From Udeniomyces pyricola (taxonomy: Eukaryota; Basidiomycota; Tremellomycetes; Cystofilobasidiales; Mrakiaceae), in contig BCIK01000010.1 in assembly GCA_039545295.1 (NCBI GenBank), positions 580,737 to 644,736 of the forward strand: a stretch of 64,000 nt of DNA, given 5' to 3'. How positions within the stretch are numbered: position 1 is the first letter of the stretch; each line of letters starts with the position of its first letter. Shown here one piece after another: positions 1 to 11,078 of this stretch. The position numbers were made by a program, and so were the translations under genes. The notes below the pieces were generated by a model. The model did no database searches. It was not told the DNA's origin and saw only the letters and a list, made by a program, of their open reading frames with translations.

Positions 1-578
1 GGTAATTTAGAAGTTAACACAACGTCTTGAGATCCTTGACGGCAACGTAAATGAAGTTGGAGACGCTGGCAGGGGCCCTGGGAGGAGGGCTGTTTTCTCC
101 TTAACCGCCTACAGCCCTGGAGGGGGGGGGGGGGGGGGGAGGGGGAGGGGGGGGGGGGGGGGGGGGGGTTGGGGGGGGGGGGGGGGAAGGAGGAAGGGGG
201 AGTGTCGTTGGCGTGTGGTACAAGGAGAGGAACTGATTTGGGTGGCGAAGGCCGAAGGGAAACAAGTCGATGACTATACAAGTCGACGTGACAAATGAGA
301 TGCGTCCCATTCTTGTACACTTGCCACAGCTTTGTCTACACAGCTCTGTCTCGTGCAGATCGCGCCCACGCTCTTCGATCATGATCAATCATGATCCGAT
401 ATCCGTATATCCGTCATCCACCACTCAACTTAATTAATAATTGCCCACGCCTTGATTCTGCCTTCCCTTTATTGGCATCATCCATCAACATCGATAGCAT
501 ATACTCAGCTTCCCTTTCAACCTTAAACCCTCCATCTTCCATCTTCCATACATCCACCCCTACCCTTCCGCCATCGTC
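1..578. other. Upstream region with long G homopolymers
   Basis: No supportable gene. Positions about 120-186 are almost pure G, interrupted by single A and TT. On the minus strand this would read as a proline run, which is low complexity rather than a protein. The stretch 390-578 is pyrimidine-rich and runs into the start codon of the ING gene at 579, so it probably holds that gene's promoter and 5' UTR. Confidence 0.6.
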
Positions 579-2676
579 ATGGCAGAGGAAGCCGCCTTTG
601 TCGCCCAGGAGTTTGTCTCCAGTACGCCCCCCACCCCTCCCCTTCGCCCGTCTGGCGTCGCGTCAACATTCGTTCCACCGCTCACACAGCATCTGGCTCG
701 CTTGTCTCTCTTTCCCACCCATGACTTGCTTCGTTCTCAACAGGTCTCGATAACCTTCCTGCTGAAATCGCTCATATTCTCGCCGAAATCAAGACAAAGG
801 AAGAACGGTGCCAAGGTGGATGGATCCTCCCGCTCATGCCATTCAGTCAACCCTCAGCTTACTCACTGCGCCTTCTCCTCTCAATCCTCTGGATCTTTTT
901 CCCTTGTCCCTTTCCCTTCCTTTTCCTCTTCCCCGGTTACTACACCGGTACCAATACGCCCTCGAATCGTCTCATATCTTCACCCTCTCTTTCCCTCATC
1001 CATAGAGCTCACTACCCGCCTCCAAGCCCGTACCTCGTCCCTTCTCAAACACGTCCGGACCCAACCGCTCTCGACGCCCAACCCAAAGGAGCCAGCCACC
1101 CTCCCCAAGATTGCCGCCGAGTTTGAAAAGATCCAAATCCTCTCTACCGAAAAGAATCTCCTGGCCGAACGGCTGTGTACGTTGATGGGCAAGCATCGGG
1201 GCCGACTCGAGATGGAGGTCCTCGGCAAAGTCGCCGAGTTGGGCGGCGTCCCTGTCCCGGCGACGCCTGTCATCCCAGGCGTGGGTGGCGTCCCTGGCGG
1301 GTGGGGATCCTCTGGATCGTCCAGTGGTTCCACCAAGGGTAGTCAAAAGAATCTCGATGGAGTCGCTGGGTCAGGAGAGAGTGCAAACAAAAGTGAGTAT
1401 CGCGTCATGGGTCTGGTTTGTAGCTCATCGGTCTTCCTGCGTTCGGCCTCAGTTTACAAAAAGGTTGCTAATGTTAAACGTGCAATGGGTGTTCCTCGTA
1501 TATTCCTCTTTGTTGCCACCATTCTGCAGAACGTCGTACATCTTCTCTTAATCCAGCAGCCAACACTCCGGCAACGTATGCCTCTACAGCTTCCTACCAA
1601 CCTTCACATCCATCTTCCCTCTCTAGTCAAGCCTTCCCCTCCCAATCCTCGACTCACCCGTCCCAGGCCAGCGGAACGGGCCCTTATGCCACCAATGGAT
1701 CCAACGCCAACACATCGGGTTACCCACCTTCGTATGCTCAGCCTGCCGTACCTGTCCGCATAGGATCCGGAGCGGCAGGACACCATGGCCACAACGCTGC
1801 TTCAACACCTTACACCACTTCAGCCTCTGCAGCGTACCCTGCTCAAGCTCAGACAGGTACCGCGACTGGGGGCGTTGCATCCACTGCGGGTCCTAGTAGT
1901 GTGGCAGGTGCTTCTTCTGCTGCGTCTCAACGGAACCGACATCCTTCTCCTTCGACCTCGACGACCTCGTCGTCCAATCGCAAACGCTCGCGGGCCTCGA
2001 CGACGTCCCTCGCGGCGCCTTCGCCCCCACCTCCACCTCCACCGCCACCTCCGCCTCCATCGACCGCTTCGTCTTCGACGGCAACCGAGGCGGAAGACGC
2101 CAGCTTGGCGGGCACGGCAGGCGGAGAGGACGATGGGGACGCCGGGGACGACGACGCGTTGTACTGCTACTGTCGCCAGAGGAGTTCAGGGGAGATGGTC
2201 GGATGCGATAATGAACAGTGCGAAATCGAATGGGTCAGTCGGCTGCTTCTTTTTTCTTCTTCCTTTTGGATCCCTTCTTACTTTGCCAACAAAACAAAGC
2301 CATCAAACCACAAGCACGAGGCGCCCCCGCCCCCCCCCCCCCCCCCCCCTTCTTTTTTTCTCGTGTTCTTTTTCTTTTCTTTTCGTCTTCTCTCTTGTCG
2401 ATGATAGTTTATCCGTCAACCGGAAGCTAACATCATCCTCATCAACCTTTCTTTCTCTCCTGCGCTTTTTTTTTTCTTTTTTTTTTTTTTTTTTTTTTTT
2501 TCACTCTTTCTCTTGACGTCCCACCCCTTGCGCGCGCCGTGCATCCGTTCCGTCCGTCTACCCCACAGTTCCACGTCAAATGCGTCCAAGTACCCCAACC
2601 GTTGCCAGAAACGTGGTTCTGCCCGACGTGCGTCTCGAACGAGGCCGGTCGGGGACGCAAAGGCGGGCGGAAGTGA
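579..2676 (+). CDS. ING-family PHD-finger chromatin protein
   Basis: Nuclear subunit expected in a histone acetyltransferase or deacetylase complex (NuA4, NuA3 or Rpd3L type), reading H3K4 methylation. Five exons: 579-621, 744-815, 1006-1392, 1530-2233 and 2569-2676. The phases close exactly, giving 437 residues. The N-terminal ING helix region is visible ([20 protein letters not shown], then the conserved RCQ and a basic, leucine-rich helix to about residue 115). A long Ser/Pro/Ala linker follows. The PHD finger lies at about residues 374-424, with cysteine pairs CYC and CDNEQC, the EIEWFHVKC core carrying the aromatic cage Trp, and a final CPTC. The tail ends in a basic cluster (GRGRKGGRK). 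The last intron splits the PHD finger and holds long C and T homopolymers. Which paralogue this is (Yng1, Yng2 or Pho23 type) cannot be decided from the sequence. Confidence 0.9.
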
Positions 2677-3350
2677 TGGAATGGATGGATGGATATTCAC
2701 CTGGCAGGAAGGGAAGGAGATGCAGGGGGCAAGAGGAAAAGAATTGAGGTCGGTTTTGTTCCAATTTGGGTGGAAGAGGCAGAAGACGATTGGGAAGGTA
2801 CGTCGAGGCGCGCGGGGGGGGGGGGGGGGGGAGAGAGGGCAAAAGGTCGAGGAGGAAAAATTTTATTCGTGGTTGTGTGTGTCTTTTTTCGTTCTTGTGT
2901 TTTTTTTTTCTTCTCATTCTTCTCACTTGCTTCCCTTGTCCCTTTCTTCTTCTTCTTCTTCTTCTTCTTATCATTCGTGAATATGCTTGTGTGTTTCCTT
3001 TTCGGTTTTCCCTTCTTCTTCTTCTTCTTGGGTGAACATGGTCTTTCTTTCCCATCGTCCTTGAACCTCCCTGCTCAATCCGCGAATATACATATATGAT
3101 ATATGATTCCTTCCTACTTGGATCTCGATCCCTTCCGTCATCTTTGAATCAGAGCATTCATCGCCGTCGAAGAATGACATGTGTACATAAATTGGTTTTG
3201 GTTCGTTCGTCGTCAATCCGTGTTATATATATATATATATATATATATTCATAATCATTAGCAGATCTATAAACTAACGTTCACCATCACAAGTTGCTCC
3301 CGAATTCCCCTTCCCCCCCCCCCCCAAGAACCTCTCCTCTTCAACTCGAA
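2677..3350. other. Convergent intergenic region, simple repeats
   Basis: This is the 3' region between the ING gene (+) and the large serine-rich gene (-). It contains a G run near 2814-2830, a CTT repeat at about 2946-2970 and an AT dinucleotide repeat at 3223-3248. I see no gene in it. Confidence 0.6.
3223..3248. repeat. AT dinucleotide microsatellite
   Basis: A perfect alternating T/A run of about 26 nt in the 3' intergenic region. Confidence 0.9.
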
Positions 3351-6300
3351 TCAACCCCCACCGCCTCCGCCTCTTCCTCCTCCCATCGCCATCGTCGTGG
3401 TGGGAACGACACCATGGGCCGACCACCTCGATTGACTACTCTCCCACGAGCCCGTCCGTCTCACCGCTCGGACCGAGACCGAACTATCGTCTGCATAAAC
3501 GACCTGGAACCTCGGATGTCCACCACTCCCACCACCAACACCAACACCACTATTGTATCCTAGCCTCCCGCCGCTGGTACCGCCGCCGTTGGGGATGATG
3601 ACGGGTTGGGATTGGACTTGGACCGCCGTCGAGCGTGGGAGATGAGTTTGATGAGAGGCCGGTGTCGTCGATGAAGATGGGTGGTGGTGTAGACGGAACG
3701 GTCGAGAGATCGTAGGGGGTACAAGGGAGGTTGAACGGGAAGCAGATACAGAATTCAGGGAAGAACAAGAAGAAGAAGGAGGAGGAGAAGGAGGAGGAGG
3801 AGGAGGGGATGATGATGATTGGGATGAAAGATGAGGTGGGATGAGATCCAGAGGCTCGGTCCTGGCCGTTGTCGTCGATAGACTACTTATCTCGTCAGAG
3901 TTTCCTTTTCCTCTTTCGTCCCCCGAGCGAGACAACAAAAGGTCGTCGTCGTCGTCATGGTGGGAAATGACAGAGGCGGTAGTCAAGAATGGGACAGGCA
4001 GCGACGACCCATCCAGGGTGGTGGAACCAAGCGAGCGGAGAGGTGAAGAGGTAGTCAATGATGTGAGTAGAGGAGACGAGGGGGGGACCACCCGGGGAAG
4101 TGAAAGGGGAGGCAAAAGAGGGAGTCGTGGATCTTGAAGAGTCAAGTCGATCGGAGAGGGTTCTGCTTGTTGTGAGTCAGTCTGCAAACTTGGATGGCTC
4201 CTCGTCGCATGATGGACAGATGGATGCAAAGGGGAATGATCAGGCGGGATAGTCATCGAGCGAGCCAAAGGTGGAGTAGTCGAGACTGCTCCCTCTCCAG
4301 TTGTCAAGATCACGTCTTCGGATAGGGAGCGTCGGCTAGTCGTGGATGATGCCTTGGTAAAACCGATCGAAACGGGAACTGAAGGGGTGATGGTGGTGGT
4401 GGCCAAATCGGTATGCTGCAGGGCCGACCGTAACGGCTGTGTTTTTTGAAAGCTCTCTTGGTTCGTCCCCCGTCCCATCATCTCTTTTCCTTCTTCCTCC
4501 TCTTCACCAGGATCATCTCCTTCTTCCTCCTCCTCCTCTTCTTCTTCTTCTTCCTCTTCTCCCTCATCATCCATGTCCCCTCCTCTCCTCCTCCTCCTCC
4601 TCCTCGCGACCCGAATCGACAAAAACGACGACGATGCCAGCGTCAGCAACGACGCATTCTCTCGTGGAGGCGATGCCGGCCGAGGGTTATACCGAGGGTT
4701 TGGCCGCGAGTGCGTTGGAGCATGAGCATGGATGACCAACGGTCGGGTCGATGGCACTTCAGGCATCGATATCGGCGATGTCGTCGTCGAGGTAGATGCC
4801 GGGCTTGGGTTGGAAAGTGAGGTCGAAGGAACAGAGAGGTGATCAAATTCAGGTAGATTTGAGGTGGATGAGAGGGATGGGTGAGGGACCGGATCGACCA
4901 ACTGGTCATTGGTCGCATATCGAAGATGTGGGTCGGGAGCGGGAGTCGTGACAGTCGTCATTGGGGTCGTCGTCGTCGTTGTCGTTATTGGAGTCGTCGT
5001 CGTAGCAGGCATCGTGGTCGTCATTATCCTTGCCGAAGAAGCAAGAGGTATAGGGAATCCAGTTGACCAAGCAACGGGTGGTGAGTTTGCTCTCGATCTC
5101 AAACTTCGAGAGGGTGGTGATGGTGGTGATGGTGATGGAGAGGAAGGTGTGGGGGGACGCAGGGACTCGATCGGATTGACTCCCTCGGTCCTCGCGTCAA
5201 ACGAAAGAGACTGACTCTTTTCTCTTCGCAGAGACGAAGCAGAAGACGAACCGAGGGACGAGACGGGCGACGAAAAGGAGGAAAACGTTTGGCTGCGAAG
5301 GGGAATGAGGCTCGCTCGGTCCATCAAAACGTCATCGTGATCGTCATCTTCATCGTCGTCTTCACGGTCGTGGTTGGCCTGGTTGAAGTCAGAGGCAGAG
5401 CCAGAGGTCGAAGGAAGAGGGGACGAATGGGTGGATGTGATGGTGTGAGGTGGCAACAGATCGATGGGCTCGGCGAGGGTGATGGTCGAAGTCAAGTTGC
5501 CGCCGATACCGTCATGATCGTGAGGCAAATGAGAACCTATAGATTGGGTATGTCGGTTTGAGGTAGTAAAAGGTGACGACAAGAGGAGTCCATTCTGCCT
5601 TTGCTGCTGCTGAGACTCCTGCCCCTGGCCCACTCTTTCCTCCCCTTCTCCTCCCTCTCCCCTATCCCTCTCTCCTCTTAATCGTCCAAACCTCGTCTGT
5701 GAGGGTGATGGCGAGACCGAGATGAAATGGGTGTTGGCGAGGGATGACGAAAGCGAAAGGTTCGTTCGATGGCCCCAGCCACTACCCCCGCCTCCCTCCT
5801 GACCTCGCTCTTCGGACCCGCCAAAATCGAGGGTCGAGAACGGGGAAGAATCTCGACGGGCATGGTGCCGATGATGGCGATGAGGATAATTGGGGGTCGC
5901 AGGCGAGGAAGAAGGCATGGAATACGTAGGGGATTGAGGAGGGGTAGTAGCTGGAGATACCGGTCGGGAAGCCGTCTGATGGTCAAATCCCCTTTCATCA
6001 TCCTCACCCCTGACCTGGTCGAGTCCCTCTCTAGACGTTAGCATTGGTCCATTAACTTGAACACGTTGTCCCTCATCCTCGTCTTCCTCCTCCTCCTCCT
6101 CATCCTCCTCATCACTCGATCCCGGAACCTGAGCGATATGCGCCGGTGGCCCCAGTACTACGACCGGTGGTTGTCCCCCAAAACTCCCACCGCTCGCCAC
6201 ACTCGGGACGAAACTCGTCGGATGGGTACTACTACTCCGTTGACTTCTCCAATCGCCCAATCGTCCTTCTCCTTCGCTTGCCAACGTGGACGTCGCTTCT

Positions 6301-7931
6301 TCGCCACCTTCCGTACCCCTCCTCCCAAGGCTTGCCGTCCCTCTTGGTTCACCGCCTCCTGCTACGTCATCTTCTCGCTCTCCACCACCACCACCACCAT
6401 CACCACCACCTTCACGCATCCCGCCTCCACCCGTGAGGAAAGACCCCCTGGTCGAGCTCGGTGAGGGCGGGATCGAAGCTCCTCCGCGAATCGGTCTCAA
6501 GCTGGCATCTTCATCCGCTGAATCTCCTCTTCGACTTCTCGTCTCGAACGACCTCGATCGACCAGACCTGCCGCCTCCTCCACCTCCACTTCCACCTCCA
6601 GTGCCATTTCCTCCGCCCGTCGTCGAGTTCAACGTTGACGAAGACCGATTCGACGAAGCCGCTCGCCAATCGGATCGCCGGGTAAAGTGCGAGTTGCGCG
6701 ACGGGGACAGGCTCGATCGAAACGTCGACGATCCTCCAAATGTCGAACCGCCCAACGTCGTCCCTCTCCCCCCACCACCACCTCCTCCTTCCCCTCCTAT
6801 ACTTCCTCCGACATGGCTTCGATGGGATGGCGGGAAGGGGTCCAAGGAAGTCGCAACAGATTGCCGATCGTACGCTTCGTCTTCTTCGTCGAATCCGAGG
6901 TTGTCGGCGGCGGTATGGCGATGGTTAGCGGTGCGACCACCGCCTTGCATGAGAAAGACTCCATTGGTAGCGACGAGCCGGCCATAGTCGGACGGACCGC
7001 TCGAAGTCGGTATGTAAGATGAGACGGTGGAGATGGTACTTCTTCGAGTCGCTTCTCGGCGAGGAGGGACGTTGCCTGATCCTGAACTGACTCCCGCGGC
7101 GATTCCACTAACACCTGCCCTTTTAGCTCCCCATCCAGCTCTCGTGGTTCCCACTCCATCACTGACACCTCTTCCTCTTCCCCTGACGACACCTCCCCCG
7201 TCAGCCGGCCCGTTGGTTCTTCTCAACTTCCTCGCGAACCACCCAAGGATTGGCTTGGAAGCCTTTTTGACGAGTCCCGATTGATTGGTCGGCGGGACGG
7301 GGGAGAAACCCGACCAAGGCACCGCAGGGTTTGAAGAGATCGGCGTCGGGTTCAGGGGCTGAGGCGGTTGGAAAGCTGTACGAGGAGATCGAGAAGATGA
7401 AGGATGTGATGATTGCGGTTGCGGTTGCTGTGGTTGCTGATGAGGTTGCTGAGGTTTCTGAGGTTTCTGAGAAGACTGGGATGTCGCGTTGGGAGCACGA
7501 CTCGTCGACTGGACGGCTCGGGCCGGTGGTGCCGTACTGAGGCCCTCATGACCGCTCCATGGCGAGACGCAATCCGTCAGAGAGATGGACCGAGAGCCAC
7601 CTCCGGTGTGACGGGATGGAAAACCAAGAGGAGGCGACGACGGTGGGGAAGGTAGAGCGTGCGGAGGATGGTGAGAGGAGCCGGCTGCTGGCGGCGAAGT
7701 TGAACCAGGACGCCCTGGAAGGATCGTGGGGAAGTAAGTCAGAGGTCCATCCAGGGCTCGAGGTGTTGGGAAGGTAGCAGTAGGCGACAACATCCTCTCG
7801 AAGCTTCCCTTTTCCCGAACGTCTGATTCTATTTTGTTGGAATCCAGCAAATGAACAGGAGAGAGGGAGAGGAACGCGTGATGAGAAGTAAGCGGAGACG
7901 AATGTACCAGACAATCAGGCCGAGAAAGCAC
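3351..7931 (-). CDS. Large serine-rich fungal protein, intronless
   Basis: A single open frame of 1526 codons on the minus strand, not recognised as a known enzyme. The first ATG is at 7931, but an ATG at 7793 (residue 47, MLSPTATFPTP) is an equally good start. The protein is mostly disordered: Ser/Thr/Pro-rich throughout, with Gly-rich stretches, an Arg run followed by a Glu run near residues 1110-1160, and Asp runs. Two short segments look conserved. One is PRENASLLTLASSSF in the last third. The other is near the C terminus, SVSVRAVRRTGSWESSQSRW, a pattern I associate with uncharacterised fungal proteins. A basic patch near residue 220 (GWFARKLRRT) could contact membrane or nucleic acid. 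There is no signal peptide or clear membrane helix. An intronless frame of this size is unusual among intron-rich neighbours. Function unknown. Confidence 0.8.
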   Translation of the reverse strand: MLSRPDCLVHSSPLTSHHAFLSLSPVHLLDSNKIESDVREKGSFERMLSPTATFPTPRALDGPLTYFPTILPGRPGSTSPPAAGSSHHPPHALPSPPSSPPLGFPSRHTGGGSRSISLTDCVSPWSGHEGLSTAPPARAVQSTSRAPNATSQSSQKPQKPQQPHQQPQQPQPQSSHPSSSRSPRTAFQPPQPLNPTPISSNPAVPWSGFSPVPPTNQSGLVKKASKPILGWFARKLRRTNGPADGGGVVRGRGRGVSDGVGTTRAGWGAKRAGVSGIAAGVSSGSGNVPPRREATRRSTISTVSSYIPTSSGPSDYGRLVATNGVFLMQGGGRTANHRHTAADNLGFDEEDEAYDRQSVATSLDPFPPSHRSHVGGSIGGEGGGGGGGRGTTLGGSTFGGSSTFRSSLSPSRNSHFTRRSDWRAASSNRSSSTLNSTTGGGNGTGGGSGGGGGGRSGRSRSFETRSRRGDSADEDASLRPIRGGASIPPSPSSTRGSFLTGGGGMREGGGDGGGGGGEREDDVAGGGEPRGTASLGRRGTEGGEEATSTLASEGEGRLGDWRSQRSSSTHPTSFVPSVASGGSFGGQPPVVVLGPPAHIAQVPGSSDEEDEEEEEEDEDEGQRVQVNGPMLTSREGLDQVRGEDDERGFDHQTASRPVSPATTPPQSPTYSMPSSSPATPNYPHRHHRHHARRDSSPFSTLDFGGSEERGQEGGGGSGWGHRTNLSLSSSLANTHFISVSPSPSQTRFGRLRGERDRGEGGEGEERVGQGQESQQQQRQNGLLLSSPFTTSNRHTQSIGSHLPHDHDGIGGNLTSTITLAEPIDLLPPHTITSTHSSPLPSTSGSASDFNQANHDREDDDEDDDHDDVLMDRASLIPLRSQTFSSFSSPVSSLGSSSASSLRREKSQSLSFDARTEGVNPIESLRPPTPSSPSPSPPSPPSRSLRSRANSPPVAWSTGFPIPLASSARIMTTTMPATTTTPITTTTTTTPMTTVTTPAPDPHLRYATNDQLVDPVPHPSLSSTSNLPEFDHLSVPSTSLSNPSPASTSTTTSPISMPEVPSTRPLVIHAHAPTHSRPNPRYNPRPASPPRENASLLTLASSSFLSIRVARRRRRRRGGDMDDEGEEEEEEEEEEEEEGDDPGEEEEEGKEMMGRGTNQESFQKTQPLRSALQHTDLATTTITPSVPVSIGFTKASSTTSRRSLSEDVILTTGEGAVSTTPPLARSMTIPPDHSPLHPSVHHATRSHPSLQTDSQQAEPSPIDLTLQDPRLPLLPPLSLPRVVPPSSPLLTSLTTSSPLRSLGSTTLDGSSLPVPFLTTASVISHHDDDDDLLLSRSGDERGKGNSDEISSLSTTTARTEPLDLIPPHLSSQSSSSPPPPPPSPPPSSSCSSLNSVSASRSTSLVPPTISRPFRLHHHPSSSTTPASHQTHLPRSTAVQVQSQPVIIPNGGGTSGGRLGYNSGVGVGGGSGGHPRFQVVYADDSSVSVRAVRRTGSWESSQSRWSAHGVVPTTTMAMGGGRGGGGGG

Positions 7932-8655
7932 CGCAGTTAGAACCCAGGCACCACACGGCGCGTGTCGAACGGGAGTGTTATAGAATCGTGAGCGACAACA
8001 GAGAAGATCGAAGAGGTAAATGTTATGGATACTTTGTAGTCAGCGATGAATGAGACATCAGGGCTTCCGAAAGAGAGGGGGACAGGAGTTGAGCCCTGCA
8101 GGGTCAAGAGAACGAAAGGAGACTTACAGGGAATGACTGATGTTGTGTGAGAATGAGACCTACAAGCGAACGATGGGAGCGCAGTGATGGTGTAGCGAGA
8201 AGAGCAGCAGGGCAGAGAGGTGCTGATGAATCGACGGGTGGAGAACAGCAGCAGCTGACAATTAATGGTGCAGCGACGTGAACGTCAGCAGGGGAATTCA
8301 TCGATTCATCCCGAGGGAGGCCTCGCGCGTGCCCGAACCAGAGGCCCGGTAGGCAACAGCCCAAACTCACGTGCGTCATGGCTAAATTTCTTTTTCTTTT
8401 TCTTGTTCCCTTTCCTGCCTCTCTCTATTTCACACACTCACACAGGCGGACGGCAGAGAGGGTCTTGACAACAAGTCGTATAGGGTCGTTTGTAAGGAAT
8501 AAAAGCAAGACGAGATACCGACTCAAAGGAGAGGTAAAGAAGAGTAAAGGCAACGGAGTATAGAAAGAAAATAAAAGGAAACCAATGGCTCCACCACACA
8601 ACAAGAAAGTAGAAGAAAAAAGGAGAGGGACCGAGACGGAGTGACGTCTTTTCAT
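7932..8655. other. Intergenic region
   Basis: Upstream region of the large serine-rich gene and 3' region of NCS1. It contains a CACGTG palindrome at 8368-8373, the classical bHLH binding core, about 440 nt upstream of the serine-rich gene. I see no coding potential. Confidence 0.5.
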
Positions 8656-10262
8656 TTACACCAGGCCATCGTAAAGCGACAGGGCCTGTCGTCAATGAAA
8701 GAAAGAAAGAGAGAGAGAGAGAAGGGGCTCGAATGTCAATCAGCTATTCAGTAACAGCCGGTCAAGTGAAAGCCGTTGCCGACAGGGAGACGAACCTGGA
8801 CAATTGTCGGATCCTTCTTGGAGCCTTCGGCAAACTCATCAAAGCTCAGCTGAGCGTTCTTGTCCTTATCCATGTTGCGGAAGATTTTGTCAACACGCTG
8901 AAAGAATGAGCCGTGTGACGTCAGTAAGGGCTAGGACATGGGTAAACTCAATTGGGCCAACAAGGAAGATCAAGGCGCACCTTTTCCGGAGTGTCCTCGT
9001 CTTCGGGCAGCTTGACCATCTCACCCGTCATCTGTACCACCAAGTTGTTGTCGTCCAAGGGAAGGAAAAACAAGCAAACAGAAGAAACAAAACGGAAAGA
9101 ATTTTGTCATGGGGGGACAGTGTTAGAACCAATAAAAAAAAAGAAAAAAAAAGAAAAAATCAAGGTAGTCAAGAATTCAACTTTAGCATGCAATTCGCTT
9201 TCGGCGCGACCGAAGCGAGGGAGGCTGTGTTGTCGCCCATCATCGGGCCCACCAGCTCGGGAGGAACGCCAATCCAAGGGGCAAAGGGAAAAGCGTACCT
9301 TGTAGATGGCGGTAACGATCTGAAGCATCTCTTCGTACGTAATCACTCCGTCGCCGTCAATGTCGTAGAGAGTGAATGCCCCTGGGAAGGAATCGTCGCG
9401 CGAACCAACCGGCAAGAAAGAACCGAGATTGAGCAACCATGACGCCAACGACGTCTCTCTCCCATCGAACCTAAACGACTCACACTTGAGCTTCTCGTCC
9501 AACCTCCCTCGGCTCGTCACGCTCAGCGCGCAGATGAACTCCTTGAACTCAATCGTCCCCGACTTGTCCTCGTCAAACACCCGGAACACAAACTCGGCAA
9601 ACTGCGACGGGTCGCCAAACGGGAAGAACTGCTTATAGATCTTCTTGAACTCTTCTCGATTGAGTTGACCCGAGGGGCAATCTTTGAGGTAGCCCTTGTA
9701 CCTGAGAGAAGGCAAGCGATGTAAGCCGGGGGGAGGAAGGGAAAGGAAGTCCGATCGAAGGAGGGACAAGCGGAGAGAGGGGCGGGGGCAGAGTCATTCG
9801 GTTCCATCATCAAGAAGGAGGATGAGGGTGAGAAGGGTGAGCGATAGAAATGGCAACCAATGATATATTAGACCAATGAGCGATGGCAACTTTCCACGAC
9901 ACGACTAACGACAGTGGGGGGCGACGAATATGCGGGACCCAGGGAAGCAAGGGAAACCTGACTGGGACCGTCTACACAGGCAGGGCAGGTAGAGTGTCAA
10001 AGGAGGGAATTGTCTAACGTACCATTGCTGGAGTTCCTTCTTGTCGACTGTGTGATGGGACGTGAGAGAAGATCCAGACGGCACATCCAACCAAGCAGAG
10101 ATAGACATCAGCATCGTTGTCACTGATGGGACTGTGCCCTGAGCACCAGAAGCATGGTCGAGGAGGAAGGGAGAGAGGGGGCAGAGCAGCCGACTGACAG
10201 TACGTCATCTTCTGGAGATCTGAGAGTTGCTCGGGCGAGAGCTTGGACTGGTTCTTTCCCAT
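8656..10262 (-). CDS. NCS1: Neuronal calcium sensor / frequenin
   Basis: Calcium-binding regulator of phosphatidylinositol 4-kinase and of calcium tolerance in fungi, attached to membranes by N-myristoylation. Seven exons, read on the minus strand: 10262-10199, 10047-10023, 9701-9484, 9381-9299, 9031-8981, 8897-8796 and 8685-8656. All phases match and the product is exactly 190 residues, the canonical family length. It starts [13 protein letters not shown], so Gly2 can be myristoylated. EF-hand 1 is degenerate ([13 protein letters not shown]), as in the family. EF2 ([12 protein letters not shown]), EF3 ([12 protein letters not shown]) and EF4 ([12 protein letters not shown]) have acidic positions 1, 3 and 12. 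The protein ends ALSLYDGLV, the family C terminus. Exon 2 is only 25 nt and exon 7 only 30 nt. A very secure call. Confidence 0.97.
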
Positions 10263-11078
10263 GGTTGCGTCGAGTTGGTTGGTGGAGTGTCGGGTGGGTG
10301 GTTGTAAGAAAGTACGAAGTGCGCAGGTTGGTGAGGATGGGGTGACTAGATAGATAGATGGATGGATGGATGGGGGGATGAGGGGAAGGGGGAATCAAGA
10401 ACGACAGAGAAACGGAGACAGAGATAGAAACAAAAAGGGCGGCAACATCAACCCACACACACAACACTCGCTGGCCAAGACCGGGCTGTGTTTGCCCTTG
10501 AGTTTTCTCTCTCACTTCATCGGGCCTTTCGGGCTCATCCACATCCTCATCAGATGTATATATCTCCCTATCATACATCATCCCCACAGCACGGACACAC
10601 CATCTTGATTTTTCATCGTCCATCTCATCCCATTCAATCTATATTCTTTGCACTCACGAGACTCTACAACGTCGTGCGTCACATTCTAAGCACAGATAGA
10701 TATCATATATATCAAATTTTCTGCACATAATAACGTACAACGTCGCGTCAATCAATTCCCAGCCACGCGTCACGTGCCTTCGCTGAACGATGAGAAGAAG
10801 AAGAAGAAGAAACAACATAAAAAAGTGGAACGGCTTTCTGCGCGCAGCAGCACCAATAGGATCCCTTGACACAGCCCATCTGCCGAGCCAGCTAGTGCCG
10901 CCTTCCAAATCCGCGCGAAGATCCAGCTGGCGTTCTCTCTCGATTCCTGAATCAGACTTCAGCTCGCTCCACAGCCTTTCTCAAACTCTCCATCTCTTCC
11001 ACCTTCCCTGTAAGCTCGTCAGATCAACCGAACCCCATCTTGAGGTCCGGCTCAATCTTATCATCGAGGTCTCTCCCT
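10263..11078. other. NCS1 upstream region
   Basis: Intergenic between two minus-strand genes. It contains a GATA/GGAT repeat at about 10346-10377 and an ACGCGT hexamer (10765-10770) directly followed by CACGTG (10771-10776). Short open frames are present, but none has splice sites or homology I can support. Confidence 0.5.
10346..10377. repeat. Tetranucleotide repeat (GATA/GGAT)
   Basis: Short tandem array of tagatagatagatggatgg type, just upstream of NCS1. Confidence 0.75.

Noticed and set aside
101..388. Minus-strand 95-codon frame with a polyproline end
   Set aside because: The proline run is only the complement of the G homopolymer. There is no domain, and the G run is likely to vary in length.
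6286..6987. Plus-strand 233-codon frame, antisense to the large serine-rich gene
   Set aside because: It lies entirely inside the 1526-codon minus-strand frame. Its Pro/Ser/Arg composition is what GC-biased codon use yields on the opposite strand.
7998..8008. ACAGAGAAGAT string resembling the U6 core
   Set aside because: None of the rest of U6 (5' stem, GATACAGAG context, 3' T-run) is present. A chance match.
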